Of a stretch of 36,871 nt of DNA, positions 15,206 to 22,285 are shown one piece after another (the stretch's first letter is position 1; each line of letters begins with the position of its first letter). The stretch spans positions 1 through 36,871 of the forward strand of contig DASZYR010000338.1 of the NCBI GenBank assembly GCA_035545255.1. The letters run 5' to 3'. This DNA is from Dokdonella_A sp035545255 (GTDB lineage: Bacteria > Pseudomonadota > Gammaproteobacteria > Xanthomonadales > Rhodanobacteraceae). A program made the translations under genes and the position numbers. The notes under the pieces are model-generated. The model searched no databases. It was not told the origin of the DNA and saw nothing but the letters and a program-made list of their open reading frames with translations.

Positions 15206-15499
15206 TCAGCGCACACGGTAGCCCGCGCGCAGGCGCCATCCGGGGCGCGCGCGCCAGCGCGCGGGAACGTACCGATAGCCGGGACGCGCGGCGACGCGAT
15301 AGCCGGCGATCCAGACGCGACGCACGCCGTTCCAGCGCCAGTAGCCGGGAATTTCTGCATACGCGGGCCGAACGACGACGCGCACGACGCGAGGCGGCGG
15401 AACTCCGACCGATACGCCGACGAGCGTCCGCGCGCCCACCGGCGCCGACAGCGCCAGCAGGAAAGCGCCCGCAACGATGCAGAACTTCAGCGATTTCAT
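15206..15499 (-). CDS. Secreted YXWGXW-repeat-like protein
   Basis: 97-residue protein with a clear signal peptide (MKSLKFCIVAGAFLLALS, cleavage near VGA-RT). The mature part is very basic and rich in Trp, Tyr, Arg and Gly, arranged as degenerate copies of the YxWxG / GYRV-type unit: PGYWRWNGVRRVWIAGYR, then RPGYRYVPARWRARPGWR. This resembles the YXWGXW repeat proteins of proteobacteria (BcpO-related), whose role is unknown. The start at 15499 has GGAG 8 bases upstream. The leader region up to 15695 contains several small inverted repeats, for example GATCGC-CTC-GCGATC at 15519-15533 and CCGGAA-CTTT-TTCCGG at 15579-15594. It faces an EF-hand gene on each side. Confidence 0.65.
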   Translation of the reverse strand: MKSLKFCIVAGAFLLALSAPVGARTLVGVSVGVPPPRVVRVVVRPAYAEIPGYWRWNGVRRVWIAGYRVAARPGYRYVPARWRARPGWRLRAGYRVR

Positions 15500-15695
15500 G
15501 GCTTCGTCTCCGTGAGCAGATCGCCTCGCGATCGGTGCTGCCTCGAACGATCGAGCGGATGCTCGCGTTGACTCCGCCCCGGAACTTTTTCCGGCCTTGC
15601 ACGTCGATCGGATCGAGCGCGCACCGCACGCGCCGCGTCAACCACGCCGATCCACTATGCTTCGCGTCGCCGCGATCCACCCGGAGATGAAACCG

Positions 15696-16190
15696 ATGTC
15701 CCGCCACGCCATCCTCGCCGCGCTGTTCGCGCTTCTTCCAGCCGCGGCCGCTTGTGCGCAATCTGCCGGGAACACGGCGTCCGATGCCGCGCCCGCGACG
15801 AGGAATCCTTCGCATCCCGACGCTTTCGACGAGACCGACACGAACAACGATGGCGTCATCACGCGCGAGGAATATCTCGCGTTCACGCGCAAGTACTTCG
15901 ACAAGCTCGACACGAACCACGACCACAAGGTCGACGCGAACGAGGTCGCGCACTCGCCGCCGATGATGGAACGCAACCTGCATTCGGCCGAGCAGATGGT
16001 CGGCAAATGGGACGCCAACAAGGACGGCGTCGTGACCGTCGAGGAGTATCAGGCGTTCGCCAACGCGCGGTTCACGAAGGAAGACAAGACCGGGACCGGC
16101 AAGATCGCCAAGCCGACGCGCGGAAAGCCGGGAACGGCGAAGGCACCGCCCGCTCCGCCCAAGCCGAACGCGACGAAGCCGAAAGACTGA
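15696..16190 (+). CDS. Secreted multi-EF-hand protein
   Basis: 164-residue protein: signal peptide (to about residue 20, cleaved near ACAQ), then three recognisable EF-hand loops, DTNNDGVITREE, DTNHDHKVDANE and DANKDGVVTVEE. A fourth, degenerate DKTGTGKIAKPT follows, and a Lys/Pro/Ala-rich tail. The first and third loops keep the Asp/Asn/Asp-Gly and terminal Glu ligands needed for calcium; the second has His in place of Gly at position 6. Acts in the periplasm or outside the cell, probably as a calcium sensor or buffer. The ATG at 15696 was preferred over 15687 because GGAG is 9 bases from it and would directly abut the earlier ATG. A -10-like TATGCT lies at 15656-15661. Confidence 0.8.
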   Translation: MSRHAILAALFALLPAAAACAQSAGNTASDAAPATRNPSHPDAFDETDTNNDGVITREEYLAFTRKYFDKLDTNHDHKVDANEVAHSPPMMERNLHSAEQMVGKWDANKDGVVTVEEYQAFANARFTKEDKTGTGKIAKPTRGKPGTAKAPPAPPKPNATKPKD

Positions 16191-16209
16191 GCGGACGCTT
16201 CAGTAAGGA

Positions 16210-16234
16210 AAGCGCGCCGACAATCGGCGCGCTT
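16210..16234. terminator. Perfect 11-bp hairpin between convergent genes
   Basis: AAGCGCGCCGA and TCGGCGCGCTT are exact complements around a CAA loop, 19 bases past the EF-hand stop and 38 bases from the facing lipoprotein stop. No T-run follows on either strand, so it may stop transcription weakly or protect mRNA 3' ends in both directions. Confidence 0.6.
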
Positions 16235-16272
16235 CGCTCCGCTAGCGGCTGCCGGTCCGGCTGCCGGCGTCG

Positions 16273-16632
16273 TCAGTTCCTGTGCGGACGCGAGGGAACC
16301 GGGCGCGACGGCGCGGCGTGACCGCCATGATGCCCGCCGCGGCTCCAGCCGCCGTGGCTTCCGCCATGATCCCAGCCACCGTGGTTCCAGCCGCCGTGAT
16401 GGTAGTGGCGATCGCTGTAATAGATGCCGACGCCGTACCCCGGATAACCGTAATACCAGGGGTCGTAGTAATAGCCCGGCGCGGCGTAGTAGCCGCCGCC
16501 GCCGTAGTACGAGCCGTAGTACGCGTCGCCGTAGTAGCCGTCCGGGCGCGTGTAGCCGTAAGGCTCGTAGACGCAGCCGGAAAGCAGCATCAGCAGAACC
16601 GCTGCGACACCGATTTTGAATTTCGTCTTCAT
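16273..16632 (-). CDS. Tyr/Gly-rich lipoprotein with HGGW repeats
   Basis: 119-residue lipoprotein with lipobox LLSGC (Cys20). The mature chain has two low-complexity parts: residues 22-72 are full of Tyr and Gly (YYG, GYY, PGY units), and residues 76-105 are His/Gly/Trp-rich with HGGW at 79-82, 84-87 and 93-96 plus HGGS and HHGGH. A short Pro/Ser/Arg tail closes it. HGGW resembles the HGGGW core of mammalian prion octarepeats, which binds Cu(II) through His and backbone amides, so metal binding is plausible but unproven. The start MKTKFK at 16632 gives a normal signal peptide. No metal-transport genes are adjacent. Alternative view: a structural, self-associating surface protein. Confidence 0.7.
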   Translation of the reverse strand: MKTKFKIGVAAVLLMLLSGCVYEPYGYTRPDGYYGDAYYGSYYGGGGYYAAPGYYYDPWYYGYPGYGVGIYYSDRHYHHGGWNHGGWDHGGSHGGWSRGGHHGGHAAPSRPVPSRPHRN

Positions 16633-16725
16633 GATGGCTATCTCGGGCAATCCGACGCGGTTTTCAAGCTACCTCGGCGCGGTGAACGCGCGCTGAGCTT
16701 GTCGCGAAACCGCGAGCATTTGCAT

Positions 16726-17826
16726 TTATTTTCGATCGGCCGGAGATGCCGCCAGCGCTTCGAGATCGCGTGCCCTGCCAGCGGAATCGAGCTGCGCCAG
16801 TGCTTCGACGCGTGCGTAGAACCTCGCCCAATCGCGATCCGATTGCGCGAAAAGCGCTTCGAAAGCCGTCACCCATCGATCGTAGAGTCCGAACGGAACG
16901 AGGCGCGCATTGTTGATCGGCCGGGCGAGCCAGGCGTCGTAACGATCGTCGTTGCGCCAGCCGGCGCGCAGACGCGCGTAGCGCTCGCGGAACGCCGCGA
17001 TCTCGGCGGCCTTGGCGTCGCGCTCGGCCGGAGCGTCGAGCTCGCGTGCATAGAGCGTGCGCAACCGCTCGCGAAGATCGAGCACGAGCCCGGTGAATGC
17101 TTCGTCGTGAGCGGCGCGCTCGCCGTCGGACGCGGGCAATCCGCGCGCCGAACGCCACTCGCGCAAGCCCTCCTGCTCGACGAACGTCGCGAACGACTCG
17201 TCGAACGCGGTGTCGCCGGCGAGGTAGACGCGCTGATGCGCGAGCTCGTGAAAGATCACGCCTGCGAGCGTGTCGTCGTCCCAGCGCAACATGCTGCTCA
17301 GGATCGGATCGGCGAACCAGCCGAGCGTCGAGTACGCCGCCGCACCCTCGATCGCGGTATCGTCGCCTTCAGCCGCGAGCCGCGCCGCTTCGCGCCCGGC
17401 CCGCGCGCGATCGAAGAAGCCGAGATACGCGACGCAGCCCGCAAGCGGAAAACAGTGCGTGACCGGGTCGACCGAGAACTCGGGCGTCGCGAACACGTTC
17501 CACGTGGCGTAGGGCCGGCCGAGATCGACGTAGGTCGTGTAGCTCCGGTTGCGCGGCAACCCGAGGTGGACGGACGCGAAACGTCTCGCCTCGAGCGCGC
17601 CCGCAAGACGCGCGCGCAGATGCGGATCGGCCTTCTCGTCCGCGACGATCCGCACGATCGACCGGCGATGGACGAGCAGCGAGGCTTCGCCCGCGCCGAC
17701 GTGCGCGTAATAGCGCAATGAGCTGCACGCCGATGCCGCCAGGCATGCGAGCGCGACGATTGCGAGGCGCGCGAAGCGGCCGCGCGTCGCGGCCCGGGCG
17801 TGCCGGCCTCTGCGAGCTTTACTCAG
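16726..17826 (-). CDS. Putative zinc aminopeptidase lipoprotein (PF10023-like), CTG start proposed
   Basis: 366-residue protein of the bacterial 'predicted aminopeptidase' family (COG4324). Visible are the basic N-region, a hydrophobic core and a lipobox-like LAASAC (Cys34). The family opening SLRYYAHVGAGEASLL follows, then RNRSYTTYVDLGRPYATWNVFATPE, the zinc motif HELAH (193-197) and the downstream DTAFDESFATFVEQEG bearing the third ligand. No ATG, GTG or TTG exists in frame between the upstream overlapping gene and the lipobox. The only initiator-like codon is CTG at 17826, which overlaps the GFA stop as CTGA. Initiation by translational coupling on CTG is therefore proposed; a sequencing error or upstream fusion is the alternative. 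Substrate unknown. Confidence 0.8.
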   Translation of the reverse strand: MSKARRGRHARAATRGRFARLAIVALACLAASACSSLRYYAHVGAGEASLLVHRRSIVRIVADEKADPHLRARLAGALEARRFASVHLGLPRNRSYTTYVDLGRPYATWNVFATPEFSVDPVTHCFPLAGCVAYLGFFDRARAGREAARLAAEGDDTAIEGAAAYSTLGWFADPILSSMLRWDDDTLAGVIFHELAHQRVYLAGDTAFDESFATFVEQEGLREWRSARGLPASDGERAAHDEAFTGLVLDLRERLRTLYARELDAPAERDAKAAEIAAFRERYARLRAGWRNDDRYDAWLARPINNARLVPFGLYDRWVTAFEALFAQSDRDWARFYARVEALAQLDSAGRARDLEALAASPADRK

Positions 17827-18170
17827 GCGCTGCGTCCGTCGTACGGCACGATCTTCAGCTTCGCGGGTTCCACGCCCTCGAAGCAGCGCACGTTCATCGC
17901 AGCCATCTCGTTGCCCTTGCCGTCCGTCCCCAATCCGAACGGTGCGACGCCGCAGGTCGGGCAGAACCGATGCTGGATGCGGTGCTTGTTGAACGTGTAC
18001 GTCGACATCGGAGTTTCCGGGCCGTCTACATGCAGGCTCGCGCGCGGCACGAACCAGAGCAGATAGCCGCGCTTGCTGCAGATCGAGCAGTTGCATTCGA
18101 TGACCTGGTCGATCTCGCCGTCGACCTCGAACGCGATGTTCCCGCAATGACAGCCGCCTTTGTACGCCAT
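17823..18170 (-). CDS. GFA/CENP-V family zinc-binding protein
   Basis: 115-residue protein of the glutathione-dependent formaldehyde-activating (GFA) fold. Its zinc-binding cysteines are all present: GGCHCGNIAFEV, CNCSICSKRG and FCPTCGVAPF. The family name comes from one enzyme that joins formaldehyde to glutathione, but most short members are uncharacterised, so that activity should not be assumed. The ATG at 18170 has GGAG 8 bases upstream. The gene is preceded by an unusual tandem repeat array (18176-18271), and its stop codon overlaps the proposed start of the aminopeptidase gene, so the two are probably one transcription unit. Confidence 0.88.
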   Translation of the reverse strand: MAYKGGCHCGNIAFEVDGEIDQVIECNCSICSKRGYLLWFVPRASLHVDGPETPMSTYTFNKHRIQHRFCPTCGVAPFGLGTDGKGNEMAAMNVRCFEGVEPAKLKIVPYDGRSA

Positions 18171-18175
18171 TTCAT

Positions 18176-18271
18176 GAGCTCCGGTTGAAAGAGATCCGTC
18201 CTGAAAAACAGATCCGCCTTGAAACAAATCCGCCTTCAAACAGATCCGGTCTGAAACGGATCGACTGAAGC
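18176..18271. repeat. Degenerate 16-18 bp tandem repeat array
   Basis: About six direct copies related to AGATCCGCCTTGAAAC follow one another: units begin near 18176, 18192, 18210, 18226, 18242 and 18258, each differing at a few bases and by 1-2 bases in length. The array fills the space immediately upstream of the GFA gene and includes its ribosome-binding region. It is AT-richer than its surroundings. There are no unique spacers between units, so it is not a CRISPR array. Confidence 0.7.
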
Positions 18272-18313
18272 AGGACGGGGACAGGCCGATCGCGCGGCGG
18301 TGCCTCGAGCCCG

Positions 18314-18754
18314 CTATTGCTTGCCGAGACGCGACGCGTGGCTCGCGGCGATCTTCCAGCCGTCGGGACGGCGCACGTAGGTATCCGTGAAGGCGACGTC
18401 CAGCGCGAACGACTTGCCGGCCGATTCGCCCTTGAGCGAAGTGATGCCGGTCACGATCGCCGCGTCGCCGTACAGGCGCACCTTCGAATCGTGATTGCGG
18501 AACTCGCTGTAGCGGACGTCTCCCTTGCGCGCGTCCGCGATGTCGTCCGCGCGCGTCGTGACTTCGCCGCGCGAGGTCGTCAACGTGTAGGTCTCGTCCT
18601 CGAGGCGCGCGATCGTGTCGGCGTCGCCGGTCCGGATCGCGTCGCACAACGTCGCTTCGACGCGACGGATCGCCTGCTCGTCGCTCGAAGCGGGCGGCAT
18701 GGCGCACGCGGCGAAGCTCGCCAGTGCGGGAAAGATCCATGCGATGCGTTTCAT
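18314..18754 (-). CDS. NTF2-like / DUF4440 exported protein
   Basis: 146-residue protein with an N-terminal signal sequence ending in FAAC, a possible but imperfect lipobox (Phe at -3). An NTF2-like DUF4440 domain follows: EQAIRRVEATLCDAIRTGDADTIARLEDETYTLTT, then GEVTTRADDIADARKG, VRLYGDAAIVTGI, and a closing VAFTDTYVRRPDGWKIAASHAS, the standard order of SnoaL-like small cone-shaped proteins. Such domains bind small hydrophobic ligands or act as simple enzymes; nothing here fixes a substrate. GGAG is 5 bases before the ATG at 18754, and the gene starts 19 bases after the rhomboid stop, so the two form an operon. Confidence 0.82.
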   Translation of the reverse strand: MKRIAWIFPALASFAACAMPPASSDEQAIRRVEATLCDAIRTGDADTIARLEDETYTLTTSRGEVTTRADDIADARKGDVRYSEFRNHDSKVRLYGDAAIVTGITSLKGESAGKSFALDVAFTDTYVRRPDGWKIAASHASRLGKQ

Positions 18755-18773
18755 GACGTCTCCATTGGCGGAA

Positions 18774-19397
18774 TCAGATGCCGGCGAAGCTCGGATGCAC
18801 GAGCTGGTCGAGGAATCGTCCGGCGAGGCCCGGTTCCAGCGCGAGCGTGAACAGGATTCCGTAGATCGCACCCCAGAGATGCGCGCTGTGGTTGATGCGG
18901 TCGGCCTGCCGGCGGTCCATGTAGATCGTGTAACCGAGATACACCAGCGCGAACACGATCGCCGGAACCGGAAACGCGAACACGAAGATCATCGACCACG
19001 GCTTGATCAGGATGTACGCGAACAGCACGGCCGAGACCGCGCCCGATGCGCCAAGGCTGCGATAGCCCGCGTCGTCGCGGTGGCGCAGGAAGCTCGGCAG
19101 CGCCGAGATCACGATGCCGGCCGCGTAGAACGCCGCGTAGCCGAGCGCGCCGATGCGAGGCGTGAACAGGCGCTCCATGTACGCGCCGAACGAGAAGAAC
19201 GTGAACATGTTGAACAGCAGGTGCGCGAAGTCCGCGTGCACGAAGCCGCACGTCAGCAGGCGGTCGTACTGGCCTTTGCGCGCGATCGCGGGCGGCCACA
19301 GCACGAGGCGATCGAGCAGCGCGCGATTCGAGAAGGCCGCGAACGACACGATGCAGGTCAGCGCAAGGATCGCGAGGGTGACGGGAGCAACGAGCAT
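18774..19397 (-). CDS. Rhomboid-family intramembrane serine protease
   Basis: 207-residue, six-helix membrane protein. All rhomboid active-site features are visible: the oxyanion-helix motif GFVHADFAHLLFNM (His54, His59, Asn63), catalytic Ser118 in GASGA, and catalytic His173 in INHSAHLWGA. Rhomboids cut single-pass membrane proteins within or near the membrane. The length fits the compact bacterial core without extra domains. A promoter TTGTCG-N18-TATCGT is visible at 19429-19458 on the minus strand, about 30 bases upstream. The next gene downstream, 19 bases on, encodes an exported NTF2-like protein, whose signal region could be a substrate but this is speculation. Confidence 0.92.
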   Translation of the reverse strand: MLVAPVTLAILALTCIVSFAAFSNRALLDRLVLWPPAIARKGQYDRLLTCGFVHADFAHLLFNMFTFFSFGAYMERLFTPRIGALGYAAFYAAGIVISALPSFLRHRDDAGYRSLGASGAVSAVLFAYILIKPWSMIFVFAFPVPAIVFALVYLGYTIYMDRRQADRINHSAHLWGAIYGILFTLALEPGLAGRFLDQLVHPSFAGI

Positions 19398-19428
19398 CGG
19401 CGCTTCGCTCGATCGGAAGACGTCGCCG

Positions 19429-19458
19429 ACGATACGGCCTCGCGATGCGTTCCGACAA
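19429..19458 (-). promoter_or_regulatory. Candidate promoter of the rhomboid operon
   Basis: On the minus strand TTGTCG (19453-19458) and TATCGT (19429-19434) are separated by 18 bases and lie about 30 bases before the rhomboid start. Confidence 0.4.
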
Positions 19459-19475
19459 GCGCAGACGCGCTCGCA

Positions 19476-19817
19476 TCAGCGCGTCTCCAGCACGTCCGAC
19501 CATTGCGGGTGCCGGCGCACGTAGGCGGCCGCGTACGGACATTGCGGAATGACGCGCCAGCGTTCGCGGCGCGCATGAGCGAGCGCCGCTGCCGTGAGAT
19601 CGCCGGCGATGCCGCGGCCGGCGATCGGCTCGGGCACGCGCACGTGCGTGATCGTCATCGTCCTGCCGCGCGGGCGCTCGTCATCCCGGCGGCCGGCGGT
19701 CGGCCTGCCGTGGTGCAGCCCGTCGTCGTCGAGCACGTAGTCGAGCGTCGCATCGAGGCCTTCGACCTTCGCCTCGAAGCGGTGCTGCCCGGGATCGTGC
19801 GAGACCGGAACGGTCAT
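19476..19817 (-). CDS. NATD1-type small GNAT acetyltransferase
   Basis: 113-residue minimal GNAT protein of the Acetyltransf_CG (NATD1/YjdJ) type. It begins with the beta-sheet region FEAKVEGLDATLDYVLDDDG, then MTITHVRVPEPIAGRGIAGDLTAAAL, which is the acetyl-CoA pyrophosphate loop (G-R-G-I-A). It ends with VIPQCPYAAAYVRRHPQW, where the conserved cysteine and the RRHPxW tail are family hallmarks. An Arg/Asp-rich insertion of about 15 residues between the second and third strands is longer than usual. Acceptor unknown. The ATG at 19817 overlaps the stop of the FMN reductase gene (ATGA), so the two are coupled. Confidence 0.85.
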   Translation of the reverse strand: MTVPVSHDPGQHRFEAKVEGLDATLDYVLDDDGLHHGRPTAGRRDDERPRGRTMTITHVRVPEPIAGRGIAGDLTAAALAHARRERWRVIPQCPYAAAYVRRHPQWSDVLETR

Positions 19818-20380
19818 GCGGGGGCGGCAAGGATCTTCTCGACCCACGCCGCGTAGGCCTTCATGAACGCATCGAGAAACTCGCGCGTCGCATCGTTCGC
19901 AAGCTGGCCGTTCTCGTCGAAGAGCCTGGCGGCGCCGCCGACGTAGGCTTCCGGCTGCTGCAAGGCCGGCACGTTCAGGAACACGAGCGACTGGCGCAGG
20001 TGATGGTTCGCGCCAAACCCTCCGATCGCGCCCTGCGAGACGCTGATGACGGCGCCGGGCTTGCCGTTCCACATGTTTTTCCCGTACGGGCGCGACGCGA
20101 CGTCGATCGCGTTCTTCAGCACGCCCGGCATCGAGCGGTTGTATTCCGGCGTCACGAAGAGGACGCCGTCGGCGCGTCCGATGCGCTCGCGGAACGCCGT
20201 CCATTCGGCCGGCGGCGAGGCTTCGATGTCCTCGTCGAAGAGCGCGAGCGCGCGGATCTCGACGATCTCCAGCCTGAGCGTCTTCGGTGCGATCCCGATC
20301 AGCGTCTTCGCCATCTTGCGGTTCAGCGATTCCTTGCGCAGGCTTCCGACGATGACGGCAATGTCGCGAGGCGTTGCCAT
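19814..20380 (-). CDS. NAD(P)H-dependent FMN reductase, ChrR/YieF-like
   Basis: 188-residue flavodoxin-fold oxidoreductase. The FMN phosphate loop is GSLRKESLNRKMA near the N-terminus. The family signature FVTPEYNRSMPGVLKNAIDVASRP follows, then GKPGAVISVSQGAIGG, the second flavin-contact loop. Relatives reduce quinones, chromate, azo dyes or free FMN using NAD(P)H in the cytoplasm, and protect against oxidative stress. The ATG at 20380 has GGAG 8 bases upstream, and TATGCT at 20406-20411 (minus strand) could be its -10. It is divergent from the PhzF-like gene and translationally coupled to a small acetyltransferase. Confidence 0.9.
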   Translation of the reverse strand: MATPRDIAVIVGSLRKESLNRKMAKTLIGIAPKTLRLEIVEIRALALFDEDIEASPPAEWTAFRERIGRADGVLFVTPEYNRSMPGVLKNAIDVASRPYGKNMWNGKPGAVISVSQGAIGGFGANHHLRQSLVFLNVPALQQPEAYVGGAARLFDENGQLANDATREFLDAFMKAYAAWVEKILAAPA

Positions 20381-20491
20381 GGTCGTTTCTCCGAAGTATC
20401 CGGTAAGCATAGCGCGTCCCTCGATGAGCCTTGCTTGAATTCGCGCAAACCGTCCCGATTGCGCACCGACCGGAATCGCGAGCGCGCCGCA

Positions 20492-21412
20492 ATGCCCGAA
20501 TCCCGCTATCTCGAGCTCGACGTATTTCCCGCGCGCCCCGGCGGCGGCAATCCGCTCGGCGTCGTCATCGGCGCGCAGGCATGGTCGACTGCGGACATGC
20601 AGGCGTTCGCGGCGTGGACCGATCTCGTCGAGACGACGTTCGTGCTGCCGCCGGCTTCGGGCGACGCGAGCTACCGGCTGCGCATCTTCACTCCGGCGCG
20701 CGAGATCCCGTTCGCCGGCCATCCGACGATCGGCAGCGCGCACGCCGTGATCGAAACCGGTTTCGCCGCGCCGCGCGATGGCCTGCTGATCCAGGAATGC
20801 GGTGCCGGCGCGTTGCCGATCCGCGTCGAAGGCGAGCACGCCTCGCCTGCGCTGTTCGTGCAGGCGCCGGCCGCGCGCGTGCTCCCGATCGATGCAGCCC
20901 ACGAGCCGCTGCTGCGCGCCGCGCTCGGCACCGCCGCGCTGGGCGCGCTGCCGCCGGCGTTCGTCGATGGCGGTCGCCGCTGGTGGATCGCCGAGTTCGC
21001 GCGCGAGGCCGATCTTCGCGCCTGGCATCCCGATCACTCCGCGATCGGCGCGCTGGCCCGCGCGAGCGACAGTCTCGGCTTGTGCGTCTTCGCGCGAAGC
21101 GCCTCGCCCGATCACGAGCTCGTCGTGCGCGCGTTTCCGTCCGGCGTCGGCATCGTCGAGGATCCCGCGTCCGGCGCCGCGAACGGACTGATCGGCGCGT
21201 GGATCGCGAACGCCGAGCCCGACGGTCCGCTGGCGCGCGGCTACCGCGTGAGCCAGGGCCGCGAGATCGGCCGCGATGCCGCGATCCGCGTGCGCATCGA
21301 GGAGGATCGCGCGGCGGCCCGTGTCTGGGTCGGCGGCGAAACGCGCACGATCGTCGACGGGCGCGCGTCCTGGCCCGATGGATCCGTCAGATCGTCCCGG
21401 CCACGACGTTGA
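20492..21412 (+). CDS. PhzF-family isomerase-like protein
   Basis: 306-residue protein of the PhzF/diaminopimelate-epimerase-like fold. The two half-barrels are recognised by LDVFPARPGGGNPLGVV with ETTFVLPP (the family's general acid/base Glu, here Glu47), FTPAREIPFAGHPTIGSAH (His77), and the C-terminal VEDPASGAANGLIGAW. True PhzF isomerises 2,3-dihydro-3-hydroxyanthranilate in phenazine synthesis, but no other phz genes are present, so this is a stand-alone PhzF-like protein of unknown substrate. The 3' end overlaps the convergent DUF1345 gene by 26 bases. No good Shine-Dalgarno precedes the ATG. Confidence 0.88.
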   Translation: MPESRYLELDVFPARPGGGNPLGVVIGAQAWSTADMQAFAAWTDLVETTFVLPPASGDASYRLRIFTPAREIPFAGHPTIGSAHAVIETGFAAPRDGLLIQECGAGALPIRVEGEHASPALFVQAPAARVLPIDAAHEPLLRAALGTAALGALPPAFVDGGRRWWIAEFAREADLRAWHPDHSAIGALARASDSLGLCVFARSASPDHELVVRAFPSGVGIVEDPASGAANGLIGAWIANAEPDGPLARGYRVSQGREIGRDAAIRVRIEEDRAAARVWVGGETRTIVDGRASWPDGSVRSSRPRR

Positions 21413-22061
21413 CGCTGAGCGCGAGGAGCACGACGTCGAAGAAGAACGCGATGATCCCGTGCGCCAGCGCGACGCGGCGCACGCTGCGACGCGCGATCGC
21501 GACGTCCGAGACCTGGAACGTCATGCCGAGCACGAACGCGAAATACATGAAGTCCCAGTAATCGGGCTCGTCCGTGCCCGGGAATTCGAGCGCCTTCTCC
21601 TTCGCGGACAGGTAGTACTCGTGCGCGTAGTGCAGTGCGAACGTCGTGTTGAGGAAGCACCACGACAGCACCAGGCTCGACGCGGACAGCGCGATCTGCG
21701 CGAAGCCGCCGGTGTGCGAGGCGTGCAGCTCGAGGCCGAGCGAGACGACCGCCACGGCCGACACCGCGACGCTGATCCAGAGCACGCCCCAGCGGCCGAC
21801 GTCCTGTCCGGCGAGCTCCGCACGGATCGCCGCGGCCGACGAATGCGAGGCCATCCAGGTGATCGACACCAGGAAGATCAGCGCGGCGGCGTCGAACGCG
21901 AGCAGCATGCCGCGCGTCAGGCCGACGCCGGCACCGATCAGCGTTGCCAGCAGCACGAGGAACAGCGCCGCCGCCGTGCTGAATCGCGGCCGGCGGCGCA
22001 ACGCGTGCAGACGGCGGTGCAGCCAGCCATCGGAGTCTCGGAGGCGCTGGGTGTTCGGCAT
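21387..22061 (-). CDS. DUF1345 integral membrane protein
   Basis: 224-residue protein with about five membrane helices and the DUF1345 signature. It has FLVSITWMASHSSAAAIR, then WCFLNTTFALHYAHEYYLS, then FPGTDEPDYWDFMYFAFVLGMTFQVSDVAI, and a final helix VLLALSVNVVAG. The family is widespread in proteobacteria and cyanobacteria but has no assigned function; conserved acidic and His residues in the membrane suggest ion or proton movement, which is speculation. A start ten codons earlier (22091) is also possible; neither has a clear ribosome site. The last 26 bases overlap the convergent PhzF-like gene. Confidence 0.85.
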   Translation of the reverse strand: MPNTQRLRDSDGWLHRRLHALRRRPRFSTAAALFLVLLATLIGAGVGLTRGMLLAFDAAALIFLVSITWMASHSSAAAIRAELAGQDVGRWGVLWISVAVSAVAVVSLGLELHASHTGGFAQIALSASSLVLSWCFLNTTFALHYAHEYYLSAKEKALEFPGTDEPDYWDFMYFAFVLGMTFQVSDVAIARRSVRRVALAHGIIAFFFDVVLLALSVNVVAGTI

Positions 22062-22106
22062 CGGGCAATCCGGCGGCGCGCGATTCTTCATTCTGCCCGA
22101 GCCGCG

Positions 22107-22213
22107 GTGCGATGCGTGTCGCACGCATTCCGGTCGGCAGCCGTCGGGGAACCGCTTGCGGACGATCCGCGTGCGTGTCTCGCGGAAACCGATCGCGCAA
22201 GCGATTGTTTTTT
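22107..22213 (+). ncRNA. Candidate small RNA or structured antisense transcript
   Basis: In the gap between two minus-strand genes, the plus strand shows three successive stem-loops. They are ATGCGTG-TCG-CACGCAT (22112-22128), GCGGA-CGA-TCCGC (22158-22170), and a final CGATCGC-GCAA-GCGATTG followed by six T (22190-22213). This order with an intrinsic terminator is the architecture of many bacterial sRNAs, and no plus-strand gene ends nearby that would need the terminator. No convincing plus-strand promoter was found, and the 5' end is a guess. Inference only. Confidence 0.3.
22190..22213 (+). terminator. Intrinsic terminator with T6 tract, orphan on the plus strand
   Basis: A 7-bp stem (one G-U pair) with GCAA loop is followed directly by TTTTTT. 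It points to transcription on the plus strand although flanking genes are on the minus strand and the nearest upstream plus-strand gene ends about 780 bases before. Confidence 0.6.
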
Positions 22214-22285
22214 CGGAGAACGTGCGCGAGCGTCGCTTGCGGCGTTCGATGGAAGCACGCCGAAGCGAGATTTCCCGGCGACCGG

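Noticed and set aside
18176..18271. CRISPR array
   Set aside because: Units abut each other with no unique spacers, vary in length and sequence, and no cas genes are present.
20492..21412. Phenazine biosynthesis cluster
   Set aside because: Only a PhzF-like isomerase is present; no phzA/B/C/D/E/G genes are nearby, and stand-alone PhzF-like proteins are common.
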